DNA of 64,000 bases from Ectothiorhodospira marina. Its GTDB lineage: Bacteria; Pseudomonadota; Gammaproteobacteria; Ectothiorhodospirales; Ectothiorhodospiraceae. The translations under genes and the position numbers were made by a program. The DNA is taken from positions 124,001 to 188,000 of the forward strand of contig NZ_FOAA01000002.1 of NCBI RefSeq assembly GCF_900109495.1, written 5' to 3'. The notes under the pieces are model-generated. The model saw only the letters and a program-made list of their open reading frames with translations, was not told the origin of the DNA and did no database searches. Shown one piece after another: positions 49,302-57,213 of the stretch (within the stretch, counting starts at the first letter, position 1; every line of letters begins with the position of its first letter).

Positions 49302-49747
49302 TGGCCGAGAGGGTCTCGCCGCGGCGGCGCCGCCGCTCCATGTCCCAGATCAACGTCGTGCCCTTCATCGACGTGATGCTGGTGCTGCTCATCATCTTCA
49401 TGGTCACCGCGCCCCTGTTGCAACAGGGGGTGGAGGTGGATCTGCCCCAGGCCGATGCCGAGAACCTGGATCCGACCCCCGAGCAGGGCGAGCCCATCGT
49501 CGTGACCGTGTCCCGGGACGGCCGGATGACCCTGAATCAGGGGCCCCGGGTGGGTGAGGCGCTGGAGCGGGATGAGTTGCGAGGCATTGTTGGTGACCTG
49601 CTCAGCCAGCAGCCGGGCACGGATGTTTTTGTGCGCGGCGACCGTTTCGTGGATTATGGTCGGGTCGTGGATGCCATGATCAGCGTTCAGGCCGCGGGGG
49701 CCGGGCGTGTGGGGCTGATCACCGATCCAGCCGAACAGGACGGTTGA
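49301..49747 (+). CDS. tolR: Tol-Pal system protein TolR
   Basis: 148 residues: short cytoplasmic start (RRRRRSMSQINVVPFID), one membrane helix with the proton-carrying Asp (FIDVMLVLLIIFMVTAP) and a periplasmic domain ending in VMDAMISVQAAGAGRVGLIT-type sequence. It overlaps tolQ by one base (TGATG) and precedes tolA by four. Confidence 0.95.
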   Translation: MAERVSPRRRRRSMSQINVVPFIDVMLVLLIIFMVTAPLLQQGVEVDLPQADAENLDPTPEQGEPIVVTVSRDGRMTLNQGPRVGEALERDELRGIVGDLLSQQPGTDVFVRGDRFVDYGRVVDAMISVQAAGAGRVGLITDPAEQDG

Positions 49748-49751
49748 TGGC

Positions 49752-50675
49752 ATGTGGTCATTGCTGACGGGGCATCGCCGCCTGTTCGTGTGGGTGCTGT
49801 CCATCCATGTACTGTTGTTTCTGGTGCTGGGGGTGAACCTGCACTTCAAGGCCAGTGCCGACCCCACCGCCCGTGGCGAACAGGCTCAGGTGGAGGTGGT
49901 GGAAGCGGTGGCGATGGATGGTGAGACTTTCGACCGTGCCCGGCAGGCTCGGGAAGAGGCACGGGAGGAAGCGCTGCGACAGGCCAGGGAGCAGATCGAG
50001 GCCGAGCGCCGTCGTGAGGAGGAAGCACGGCGCCAGGAGGCGGAGCGTCGTGCCCAGGCCGAACAGGCGCGACGCGAGGCAGAACAACGTGCCCAGGCGG
50101 AACGGGAACGTGCCGAGGCCGAACGGCAGGCCAGGGAGCAGCGCCAGCGTGAGGAGGCGGAACGGCAGGCCCGTGAACAACGGGAGCGTGAAGAGGCAGA
50201 GCGCCGTGCCCAGGCGCAGCGTGAACGTGAAGAGGCGGAACGCCGCGCCGAGGAAGCACGCCGGCAGGCCGAGGCGGAGCGCCGCGAGCAGGAGCGCCAG
50301 GCCGAGGAAGCGCGCCTCCGGGAGCGGATGGAAGCGGAGCAACGGCGCCTGGAGCAGGCCGAGGCCGAACGCCAGCGTGCTGCCCGGCAACGGGAGCTGG
50401 ACCGACAACAGAGTGAATATGCAGCAGCGATCCGCTCTGCCGTGCAACGCCACTGGCGACGCCCTGACGGGCATCGCTCCGGGCAGAGCGCAGTGGTGTT
50501 CGTCCGTCAGTCGCCCGGTGGTTTCATCCAGCAGGTGAGGGTGGAACAATGCACGGGAAACGCCATGTTCTGTGAATCGGTGGAGCGCGCCGTGCGTCTG
50601 GCCGAGCCGCTGCCGTCGCCACCGGACCCGGATCTGTTTGTCCGGGAGATCCGTTTCACCTTTGAACCGAGTTGA
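49752..50675 (+). CDS. tolA: Cell-envelope integrity protein TolA
   Basis: 307 residues. One N-terminal membrane helix (RLFVWVLSIHVLLFLVLGV), a long charged helix (about 50-215) built of Arg/Glu/Ala-rich repeats (EEAERQAREQR, EEAERRAQAQR) spanning the periplasm, and a C-terminal TolB/Pal-binding domain (YAAAIRSAVQRHWRRP; QQVRVEQCTGNAMFCESVER with the domain's disulfide). The low-complexity helix produces many spurious overlapping ORFs. Confidence 0.95.
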   Translation: MWSLLTGHRRLFVWVLSIHVLLFLVLGVNLHFKASADPTARGEQAQVEVVEAVAMDGETFDRARQAREEAREEALRQAREQIEAERRREEEARRQEAERRAQAEQARREAEQRAQAERERAEAERQAREQRQREEAERQAREQREREEAERRAQAQREREEAERRAEEARRQAEAERREQERQAEEARLRERMEAEQRRLEQAEAERQRAARQRELDRQQSEYAAAIRSAVQRHWRRPDGHRSGQSAVVFVRQSPGGFIQQVRVEQCTGNAMFCESVERAVRLAEPLPSPPDPDLFVREIRFTFEPS

Positions 50676-50739
50676 ACAGTACCCTGGGTATCATGGTGCA
50701 TCTTTTGAATTCATCCTCAAGGCCATGCTCCGGCACCTT

Positions 50740-50772
50740 CATCCCCAGCCCTTTCCCCGGCGGGGAGAAGGG
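50740..50772. repeat. Palindromic repeat between tolA and tolB
   Basis: CCCTTTCCCC and GGGGAGAAGGG pair with one bulge. The preceding CTTCATCCCCAG matches the complement of the element at 46.95 kb. It occupies the middle of the 127-bp tolA-tolB gap. Confidence 0.7.
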
Positions 50773-50802
50773 GGCATCACTCTCATTTCCCGTGTCAACC
50801 CG

Positions 50803-52098
50803 ATGAAACCACTTAAAACACTCTTCCTGCTGCTCCTGCTCACCCTCCCCCTGGCCGCCCAGGGCGCCCTGGAGATCCGTATCACCCAGGGGGTGGAGGG
50901 TGCCATGCCCGTGGCCATCGTGCCCTTCGCTTGGGATGGGGGGGCCTCGCGCCCTCCAGAAGATGTGGCCGGCATCATTGCCGCCAATCTCAACCGCACT
51001 GGCCGCTTCAGTCCCCTCGACCAGGAAGAGATGCCCCAGCGCCCCCGCGCGGCCGACGAGGTGAGCTTTGCCACCTGGCGTGATCAGGGCAGTGAATACC
51101 TGGTGATTGGTCGCGTTCAGGAGGCCGACGGCGACCGCTACGCCGTGCGCTTCCAGCTCTTCGATGTGGCCTCAGGGCGCCAGCTCACCGGCTACAGCAT
51201 CCCCGTGGAGCGCAGTCATCTGCGCCGCGCCGCACATATGGTCAGCGACATCATTTATGAACGCCTGACCGGCGATCGTGGTGCCTTTGATACCCAGGTG
51301 GCCTATGTGAGCCTCACCCGGCAGGACGGGGATTTGCGCTACGCCCTGCAGGTGGCCGATGCCGACGGCCACAATCCCAAAACGGTCTTTAGTTCCAGCG
51401 AGCCGATTCTGTCTCCAGCCTGGTCGCCGGATGGCCGCCGCATTGCCTATGTCTCATTCGAGAACCGACGCTCCGAGATCTACATCCAGGATCTGGACGG
51501 CGGCGACCGAACCCGTGTGGCCAGCCATGAGGGCATCAACAGTGCGCCGGCCTGGTCGCCGGACGGCCGCCGTCTGGCGCTGACGCTGTCCAGGGAAGGT
51601 CAGCCGGATATCCATGTATTGAACCTGGCTGACCAGTCTCTGACCCGGGTGACTCAGCATCGCGCTATCGATACTGAACCCACCTGGATGCCCGATGGCC
51701 GTTCCATCGTCTTCACTTCCGACCGGGCCGGTCAGCCCCAGCTCTACGAGGTGTCTGTCCGGGGAGGAGAGGCCCGGCGCCTTACCTTCGAAGGGCGCTA
51801 CAATGGCGGGGCCGACATCTCGCCGGACGGTCGTCGCCTGGCCATGGTGCATGGTGCCGGTAGCCGTTTCCGCATTGGCCTGCTGGACCGCGAATCGCGG
51901 CTGTTCCGCACGCTGACCGACAGCGGCATGGATGAGTCCCCCAGTTTCGCCCCCAATGGCAGCATGATCATCTACGCCACCTCGGAGGGCGGTCGCGGGG
52001 TGCTGGCGGCGGTCAGTGATGACGGTCGCGTACATCAGCGTCTGGTGCTGGAAGAAGGCGAGGTCCGCGAACCCGCCTGGTCACCCTTTCTTGATTGA
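50803..52098 (+). CDS. tolB: Tol-Pal system beta-propeller protein TolB
   Basis: 431 residues from MKPLKTLFLLLLLTLPLAAQ, a signal peptide cut after AQG or GA. N-terminal domain (EIRITQGVEGAMPVAIVPFA) and a six-bladed propeller with repeated SPAWSPDGRRIAYVSFE, APAWSPDGRRLALTLS and DISPDGRRLAMVHG. Periplasmic partner of TolA and Pal. The open frame upstream of 50803 runs through the repeat and is not used. Confidence 0.97.
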   Translation: MKPLKTLFLLLLLTLPLAAQGALEIRITQGVEGAMPVAIVPFAWDGGASRPPEDVAGIIAANLNRTGRFSPLDQEEMPQRPRAADEVSFATWRDQGSEYLVIGRVQEADGDRYAVRFQLFDVASGRQLTGYSIPVERSHLRRAAHMVSDIIYERLTGDRGAFDTQVAYVSLTRQDGDLRYALQVADADGHNPKTVFSSSEPILSPAWSPDGRRIAYVSFENRRSEIYIQDLDGGDRTRVASHEGINSAPAWSPDGRRLALTLSREGQPDIHVLNLADQSLTRVTQHRAIDTEPTWMPDGRSIVFTSDRAGQPQLYEVSVRGGEARRLTFEGRYNGGADISPDGRRLAMVHGAGSRFRIGLLDRESRLFRTLTDSGMDESPSFAPNGSMIIYATSEGGRGVLAAVSDDGRVHQRLVLEEGEVREPAWSPFLD

Positions 52099-52136
52099 AC
52101 TCACGTTTTACGCATCGTTTACCGAGGTCATACCCC

Positions 52137-52718
52137 ATGCTGAATACCCTTGTCAGGCTTCAGGCCGTGAAGATTCTTTTGGTGCTGGTGGTGGTGGGCA
52201 CCCTGGGCGCTTGCGCCACTGCCGACCGGCATCCCGCGGGCACTCCCGCCGATGAGTGGCCGGGCGGGACGGATCAGGACGCCCGCGCACCCGGCAGCCT
52301 GGACCCGGATGTGGAAGCACGTCCCCTGGGCCGGGATGATCGCCCCCTGGCGCAAGCCCTGGACGACCCGGATAGCCCCCTCTCTACTCGCGTGATCTAT
52401 TTCGAGTTCGACCGCGATACGGTGCGTTCCGAGTTCGTGGATGTAATTGCTGCCCACGGCGACTACCTGTCTCGTCACAGTGAGGCCCGCGTGCGCCTGG
52501 AGGGACATACCGACGAACGTGGTACCCGGGAGTACAACCTGGGCCTGGGCGAGCGCCGGGCCCAGTCCGTGCGCCGCATGCTCATGCTGCAGGGGGCGCG
52601 TGATGAGCAGATTCAGGTGGTCAGCTATGGAGAGGAAATGCCGGCGGAACTGGGCGACAATGAAGAGGCCTGGGAGCAAAACCGCCGCGTGGAGATTGTC
52701 CATGAGGGTGGCCGGTGA
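52137..52718 (+). CDS. pal: Peptidoglycan-associated lipoprotein Pal
   Basis: 193 residues. Lipobox LGAC after ILLVLVVVGT; a disordered acidic linker; OmpA-like domain (about 90-190) with IYFEFDRDTVRSEFVDVI, LEGHTDERGTREYNLGLGER and RRVEIVHEG, which binds meso-diaminopimelate. ATG 52137 has GAGGT upstream. Anchors the outer membrane to peptidoglycan. Confidence 0.96.
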   Translation: MLNTLVRLQAVKILLVLVVVGTLGACATADRHPAGTPADEWPGGTDQDARAPGSLDPDVEARPLGRDDRPLAQALDDPDSPLSTRVIYFEFDRDTVRSEFVDVIAAHGDYLSRHSEARVRLEGHTDERGTREYNLGLGERRAQSVRRMLMLQGARDEQIQVVSYGEEMPAELGDNEEAWEQNRRVEIVHEGGR

Positions 52719-53488
52719 TGTCGGGTCGCCTCTTTCCTTTTCTTGTGTTCGGTGCCCTGCTGGTGGGAGGTGTGTCGGGCCCCGCGCATGCCCAGGACCG
52801 GTTGGCGCAACTGGAAGAGCGCCTGGAGCGTCTGGAGCGCATCCTGGAAAATCAGGCGCTCATGGAGATGCTCAATCGCGTGGACAGCATGGATCGGGAC
52901 CTGCGCGAGTTGCGGGGCGAGTCGGACGCCCTGCGCCATGAACTGGAAACAGTGAAGACGCGCCAACGGGATCTCTACCTGGATGTGGACCAGCGGCTGG
53001 AGCAGCTGGAGCAGGCCAGCTCCAGCCGGCAGGACAGCGAGGCATCGCCGGAATCCGAAGCACGATCAGGGCAGCAGAGGTTGGTAGACCCTCAGGATGC
53101 CGGCGATGATCGTCAGGCCTATCAGGATGCCTTCAACCTCCTGCGGGAGGGGCGGCATCGTCGCTCCATTGAAGCCTTTCAGTCGTTTCTGGAGCGTTAT
53201 CCCGACAGCCCCTTGGCTGCCAATGCGCAATACTGGCTGGCCGAAGCCTTTTACGTAACCCGGGACTTTGAACAGGCCCTCCAGGAATTTTCCAGGGTGC
53301 TTGAAGAGTATCCCGACAGTAATAAGGGGGCCGATGCCCAGTTGAAGAAGGGGTTCACGCATTTTGAACTACAGCAATGGGAGGCTGCTCGCGAACAGCT
53401 CACCCAGGTGAGGGATGAGCACCCCGGCACCACCGTGGCACGCTTGGCGGAACAGCGCCTGGCTCGCCTGGCTGAGCGCTCCGACTAA
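52718..53488 (+). CDS. cpoB: Cell division coordinator CpoB (YbgF)
   Basis: 256 residues. Signal peptide FLVFGALLVGGVSGPAHAQ, a coiled-coil trimerisation region (about 25-95; RLAQLEERLERLERILENQ) and three TPR units (about 128-250; YPDSPLAANAQYWLAEAFY). Links peptidoglycan synthesis to Tol-driven outer-membrane constriction. ATG 52718 overlaps the pal stop by one base; GTG 52715 is an alternative. Confidence 0.95.
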   Translation: MSGRLFPFLVFGALLVGGVSGPAHAQDRLAQLEERLERLERILENQALMEMLNRVDSMDRDLRELRGESDALRHELETVKTRQRDLYLDVDQRLEQLEQASSSRQDSEASPESEARSGQQRLVDPQDAGDDRQAYQDAFNLLREGRHRRSIEAFQSFLERYPDSPLAANAQYWLAEAFYVTRDFEQALQEFSRVLEEYPDSNKGADAQLKKGFTHFELQQWEAAREQLTQVRDEHPGTTVARLAEQRLARLAERSD

Positions 53489-53518
53489 GCCCGGATGGCC
53501 CCCAAGGCCGCACCCCAC

Positions 53519-53583
53519 CCTGTGGGAGCGGCCCTCGGCCGCGAACAGCGGAGTCACCGGCGCCTTTGGCGTCGCCGGTGGCT
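53519..53583. repeat. TGTGGGAGC-type repeat with second hairpin
   Basis: TGTGGGAGCGGCCCTCGGCC is followed by GCGA; GCGGCC and GGCCGC pair at 53528-53542. A second hairpin, CACCGGCG/CGCCGGTG, lies at 53555-53580. The first part is repeated at 58201. It occupies the cpoB-queE gap and may serve as a terminator-like barrier, though no T-tract follows. Confidence 0.8.
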
Positions 53584-53613
53584 TCAGTATCTCCAGTGCC
53601 ACCGACTTCTAAA

Positions 53614-54291
53614 ATGGACACACCCACCTCCCCATCCGCGAACCCAGCCCTCCCCGGCTTGAGGATCACCGAGATCTTCCTCTCACTTCAGGGGGAGTCC
53701 CGCAGTGTGGGCTGGCCCACCGTGTTCGTCAGGCTCACCGGCTGCCCGCTGCGCTGCGACTACTGCGACACTGCCTATGCCTTCACCGGGGGAGAAGTCC
53801 TGCCGCTGGCGGACATCCTCAAGAAGGTGCAGGCCTACGGGGTTCGCCATGTCTGCGTGACCGGCGGCGAGCCTCTGGCCCAGCCCGCCTGCCTCCAGCT
53901 GCTGAGTGCCCTGTGCGATGCCGGTCATGAAGTCTCCCTGGAGACCAGCGGTGCCCTGGATGTTTCCGCCGTGGACCCCCGGGTCATCAAGGTGATGGAC
54001 CTCAAGACCCCGGGTTCTGGCGAGGCCGCCCGCAACCGCTGGGACAACCTCGTCCACCTGTCGAGCAAGGATCAGGTCAAGTTCGTGATCTGCGATCGGG
54101 CGGATTACGATTGGGCGTGTGAGGTGCTCGCCCGTGATGGTCTCACCGACCGGGTAGAAGTCCTGTTCTCCGTCGCCTTCGGGGATCTGGCCCCGGGCAC
54201 CCTGGCGGACTGGATCGTGCAAGACCGCCTGCCAGTGCGTTTCCAGTTGCAGCTCCACAAGGTCCTCTGGGACGATGCCCGCGGCAGATGA
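53614..54291 (+). CDS. queE: 7-carboxy-7-deazaguanine synthase QueE
   Basis: Radical SAM enzyme forming the deazapurine core of queuosine. 225 residues. Cluster motif [14 protein letters not shown] (C-x3-C-x2-C), [20 protein letters not shown] at the start, and [21 protein letters not shown] 53614 is used; an upstream extension lies in the repeat. queC starts 49 bases after the stop. Confidence 0.95.
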   Translation: MDTPTSPSANPALPGLRITEIFLSLQGESRSVGWPTVFVRLTGCPLRCDYCDTAYAFTGGEVLPLADILKKVQAYGVRHVCVTGGEPLAQPACLQLLSALCDAGHEVSLETSGALDVSAVDPRVIKVMDLKTPGSGEAARNRWDNLVHLSSKDQVKFVICDRADYDWACEVLARDGLTDRVEVLFSVAFGDLAPGTLADWIVQDRLPVRFQLQLHKVLWDDARGR

Positions 54292-54340
54292 CACAAAGCC
54301 CCTCTACCGCCGGCAGCAAAAAAAGATCGAGGGAATCACC

Positions 54341-55012
54341 ATGAAAAACGCCGTCGTCCTCCTCTCCGGAGGTATGGACTCTGCCACTGTTCTGGCCCTG
54401 GCCCGCGCCAAGGGCTTTGACTGCCATTGTCTGAGCTTTCGCTATGGTCAGCGTCATCACGCCGAACTGGTGGCCGCTGCCGAGCTGGCGCAATCCCTGG
54501 GTGCCGCCGACCATCGGGTCGTGGACCTTAATCTGGGGCTCTTCGGTGGCTCAGCCCTCACCGATCAGGCCATACAGGTGCCCGATGCCCCCTCCGATGG
54601 CATTCCCGTCACCTATGTGCCCGCCCGGAACACCGTCTTTCTGTCCATTGCCCTGGCCTGGGCCGAGGTGCTCGATGCCCGGGACATCTTCATCGGCGTC
54701 AATGCCGTGGACTATTCCGGTTACCCCGACTGTCGCCCCGAGTTCATTCAAGCCTTCGAGATCATGGCCAACCTGGCCACCAAGGCCGGGGTGGGCGGCG
54801 ATCAGTGCCATATACGCACGCCGCTGATTGACCTGACCAAGGCCGAGATCATCCGTCAGGGCGTTGAGGCCGGTGTGGACTTCGCCCGAACCGTTTCCTG
54901 CTACAGCGCTGACGATCAAGGCCGGGCCTGTGGCGTATGCGATGCCTGTCGCCTCCGGGCCCGGGGCTTTGCCGAGGCCGGCCTGCCCGACACCACCCGC
55001 TACCGCCCCTGA
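54341..55012 (+). CDS. queC: 7-cyano-7-deazaguanine synthase QueC
   Basis: Converts carboxydeazaguanine to preQ0. 223 residues. PP-loop [34 protein letters not shown], and zinc-binding cysteines in [21 protein letters not shown]-like spacing (first Cys plus CGVCDAC). SD GAGGGA before ATG 54341. Whether the product goes to queuosine or another deazapurine is not shown; no other que genes are in the window. Confidence 0.96.
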   Translation: MKNAVVLLSGGMDSATVLALARAKGFDCHCLSFRYGQRHHAELVAAAELAQSLGAADHRVVDLNLGLFGGSALTDQAIQVPDAPSDGIPVTYVPARNTVFLSIALAWAEVLDARDIFIGVNAVDYSGYPDCRPEFIQAFEIMANLATKAGVGGDQCHIRTPLIDLTKAEIIRQGVEAGVDFARTVSCYSADDQGRACGVCDACRLRARGFAEAGLPDTTRYRP

Positions 55013-55039
55013 TCAGCCTCCCCAAGCCCCATTGATCCG

Positions 55040-55061
55040 CCCATTCAAAACACTGAATGGG
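55040..55061. promoter_or_regulatory. 8-bp inverted repeat upstream of the thiosulfate-type transporter
   Basis: CCCATTCA, six-base spacer, TGAATGGG: a perfect inverted repeat 28 bases after queC and 114 bases before the transporter start. No T-tract follows, so it may be an operator rather than a terminator. Confidence 0.4.
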
Positions 55062-55174
55062 TACGATCGGCTTCGCTGTTGCAAAATGTCAAACCATGAT
55101 AAGAAGAGTCCGGGCTTTGAGGCCCAAGGACATGGGCGCACAGACGTCCGACGCCACCTGCAGGAGGAGATAAC

Positions 55175-56443
55175 ATGGTATTCGAGAGCTTTACCACGGC
55201 CGCGGCTGTGGTGCTGACATCCATTTTTGTGCTCGCCTTCATCTTCGGTGCGGTCGCCAACAAGACCAACTTCTGCACCATGGGTGCCGTCTCCGACTGG
55301 GTCAACATGGGTGACCTGGGCCGCATGCGGGCCTGGCTGCTGGCCATTGCCGTGGCGATGCTGGGGGTGATCCTCTTCGAGATTTTCGGCATGGTGAATG
55401 CCGATGGGGCCTTCCCCCCCTACCGATCACCTCAGTTCCGCTGGATCGAGCACCTGCTGGGCGGCCTGATGTTCGGCATTGGCATGAGCCTGGCCAGTGG
55501 CTGTGGCAACAAGATCCTGGTGCGGGTGGGCGGCGGCAATATCAAGTCCATCATGGTGCTTCTGGTCATCGCCGTGATCGCCTACTTCATGGTCAATCCC
55601 TTCCCGGGCACCTCTCATACCCTGTATTCCACCCTGTTCTACCCATGGATGAACCCCCTGGCCATCAACCTGGGTAACCAGCAGGATCTGGGTTCCCTGG
55701 TGGCAGGGACCGAGCACGGCGCCATCGCCCGCCTGATCATTGGTCTCATCCTGGCCGCAGGCCTCCTGTTCTTCATCTTCAAGAGCCGTGATTTTCGCCG
55801 GAGTTTCGATAACATTCTTGGCGGCGCGGTGATTGGCCTGATGGTGGTGGGGGCCTGGTACGTGACCAGTCAGGCCATGATCGACGATGGCTTTGGTGGC
55901 CAGAACACCCTGAGTGCGTATGTTCAGGATTGGGATTTCCTGGCAGATGATCCGGATGCCCGACCCGCCGAGGCCGCCCCCTGGTCGGCTCAGTCCTTCA
56001 CCTTCATCAACCCCATGGGTCAGAGTCTGCGCTATGTGGGCAGCGGTTTTGATTCGGCGGTACTCTATATCGGCGTCATGGCGCTGGTTGGAGTCATCGT
56101 GGGTTCCCTGTTCTGGGCGTTGGTCACCAAGGCATTCCGTATTGAGTGGTTTGCCTCGGTGAGGGATTTCCTCAATCACTTCGTCGGTGCCATTCTGATG
56201 GCCTTTGGCGGGGTGCTGGCCATGGGGTGCACCATCGGCCAGGGTATCACCGGCATCTCCGCCTTGGCCCTGGGCGGTTTTCTCACCTTTGCCAGCATCG
56301 TCTTCGGCGCCGCCCTGACCATGAAGATCCAGTATTACAAGATGCTCCATGAAGATGAAGCCAGCTTTGGTAAGGCCTTCGTCACCAGTCTGGTGGACAT
56401 GCGCCTGCTCCCGGGGAAATTGAGGAAGCTGGAAGCCATGTGA
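55175..56443 (+). CDS. YeeE/YedE (TsuA-like) thiosulfate-type transporter
   Basis: 422 residues, about nine or more membrane segments in two YeeE/YedE repeats. The three cysteines proposed to relay thiosulfate are present: TNFCTMGAVSDW (C34), SGCGNKILVRVGGG and AMGCTIGQGITGIS. A region of about 60 residues in the middle (DDGFGGQNTLSAYVQDWDFL) is a larger periplasmic insertion. Strong SD (AGGAGGAG) precedes ATG. No tusA-like gene is next to it. Substrate thiosulfate or another sulfur compound is inferred from the family. Confidence 0.9.
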   Translation: MVFESFTTAAAVVLTSIFVLAFIFGAVANKTNFCTMGAVSDWVNMGDLGRMRAWLLAIAVAMLGVILFEIFGMVNADGAFPPYRSPQFRWIEHLLGGLMFGIGMSLASGCGNKILVRVGGGNIKSIMVLLVIAVIAYFMVNPFPGTSHTLYSTLFYPWMNPLAINLGNQQDLGSLVAGTEHGAIARLIIGLILAAGLLFFIFKSRDFRRSFDNILGGAVIGLMVVGAWYVTSQAMIDDGFGGQNTLSAYVQDWDFLADDPDARPAEAAPWSAQSFTFINPMGQSLRYVGSGFDSAVLYIGVMALVGVIVGSLFWALVTKAFRIEWFASVRDFLNHFVGAILMAFGGVLAMGCTIGQGITGISALALGGFLTFASIVFGAALTMKIQYYKMLHEDEASFGKAFVTSLVDMRLLPGKLRKLEAM

Positions 56444-56464
56444 CCTCCGACACCCTCCAAGCCC

Positions 56465-56492
56465 TTGCAATGCCCAAAAACTTCAGTACAAT
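56465..56492 (+). promoter_or_regulatory. Promoter of tRNA-Lys
   Basis: TTGCAA, 16 bases, TACAAT; each box differs from the sigma-70 consensus at one or two positions. GC-rich ACGTGCCC follows the -10, as in stringently controlled stable-RNA promoters. Start of tRNA about 60 bases later. Confidence 0.6.
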
Positions 56493-56552
56493 ACGTGCCC
56501 TTTCCGGCCCCCTGCCGGAGTGCATGATCCCTTTCCCGGAACATCAGTTCAT

Positions 56553-56628
56553 GGGTCGTTAGCTCAGCTGGTAGAGCAGTGGACTTTTAATCCATTGGTC
56601 GTAGGTTCGAATCCTACACGACCCACCA
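56553..56628 (+). tRNA. tRNA-Lys (anticodon TTT)
   Basis: 76 bases with CCA encoded. Acceptor stem GGGTCGT pairs with ACGACCC; anticodon loop CTTTTAA gives anticodon TTT; T-arm GTAGGTTCGAATCCTAC is canonical. A 34-bp perfect inverted repeat begins six bases after CCA. Confidence 0.98.
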
Positions 56629-56633
56629 CATTG

Positions 56634-56706
56634 AAAAGAAAAAAGGGGACAGATTTATTTTCCCGCCTTCCCGGCGGGAAAATAAATCTGTCCCCTTTTT
56701 TCTTTT
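56634..56706. repeat. 34-bp perfect inverted repeat with GGGGACAGA motif
   Basis: Arms 56634-56667 and 56673-56706 are exact complements around a five-base loop (TTCCC). Each arm ends in an A- or T-run, so on both strands it looks like a strong intrinsic terminator: GC stem then TTTTTT. The arm contains GGGGACAGATTTATTTT, a motif seen around REP-type repeats of gammaproteobacteria. It serves tRNA-Lys on one side and the ferritin gene on the other. Confidence 0.95.
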
Positions 56707-56717
56707 TTCGCTTTAAC

Positions 56718-57002
56718 TCAGTGATCCAGCTTCTTGTCGGTAAATAGCCACTCGCGCAATTCCTTGTCGAATGTCGGGTCGCGTCGACGAATCCATTCCA
56801 GGACCATGGCGGCGTGCTCTTTTTCCTCATCGGCATTGTGCTGAAGGATGGAACGGAGCTCGGTATCCTTGCAGGCATCGACGCGCTGGTTGTACCAGTC
56901 CACGGCTTCCAGCTCTTCCATTAGCGACACGATGGCCCTGTGCATGTCGCGGGTCTCGTCGCTGAGTTCGTCAATGGGCTCGTGATAGCCTTCGTTCGCC
57001 AT
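56718..57002 (-). CDS. Encapsulated-ferritin (EncFtn)-type ferroxidase without targeting tail
   Basis: 94 residues, helical hairpin that in the family forms decamers with dinuclear iron sites. SLMEELEAVDWYNQRVDAC and HNADEEKEHAAMVLEWIRRR are nearly the Rhodospirillum rubrum EncFtn sequence. E30, E60 and H63 occupy the known ferroxidase ligand positions. The protein ends LFTDKKLDH, without the C-terminal extension carrying an encapsulin-targeting peptide, and no encapsulin gene is next to it. SD GGAG eight bases before ATG. It ends 12 bases from a 34-bp inverted repeat. Confidence 0.9.
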   Translation of the reverse strand: MANEGYHEPIDELSDETRDMHRAIVSLMEELEAVDWYNQRVDACKDTELRSILQHNADEEKEHAAMVLEWIRRRDPTFDKELREWLFTDKKLDH

Positions 57003-57213
57003 GCCTTTGCTCCGGTGTTTGCATTGTGATCTCGGGCCTCAATACTACAGACATTCGCCGCCGGTTTAACCCCGTGTCAGTGGGCTGCGACTCCGTTCCC
57101 CTGGTCTGGAGGGAGGTATCGGCCTCCTCCTCTGGATGAGGCAATAGGAAGGGTGTGAAAACGGGCGGTGTAACGGATAATGTGCGCCCGGAATACATCA
57201 ATGGAGCCTCACC

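Noticed and set aside
49855-50538. Second arginine-rich ORF overlapping tolA
   Set aside because: Frame-shifted reading of the repetitive TolA helix; low complexity and inside a real gene.
56520-56747. 75-codon ORF over tRNA-Lys
   Set aside because: It is a translation of the tRNA and the following inverted repeat, a common artefact.
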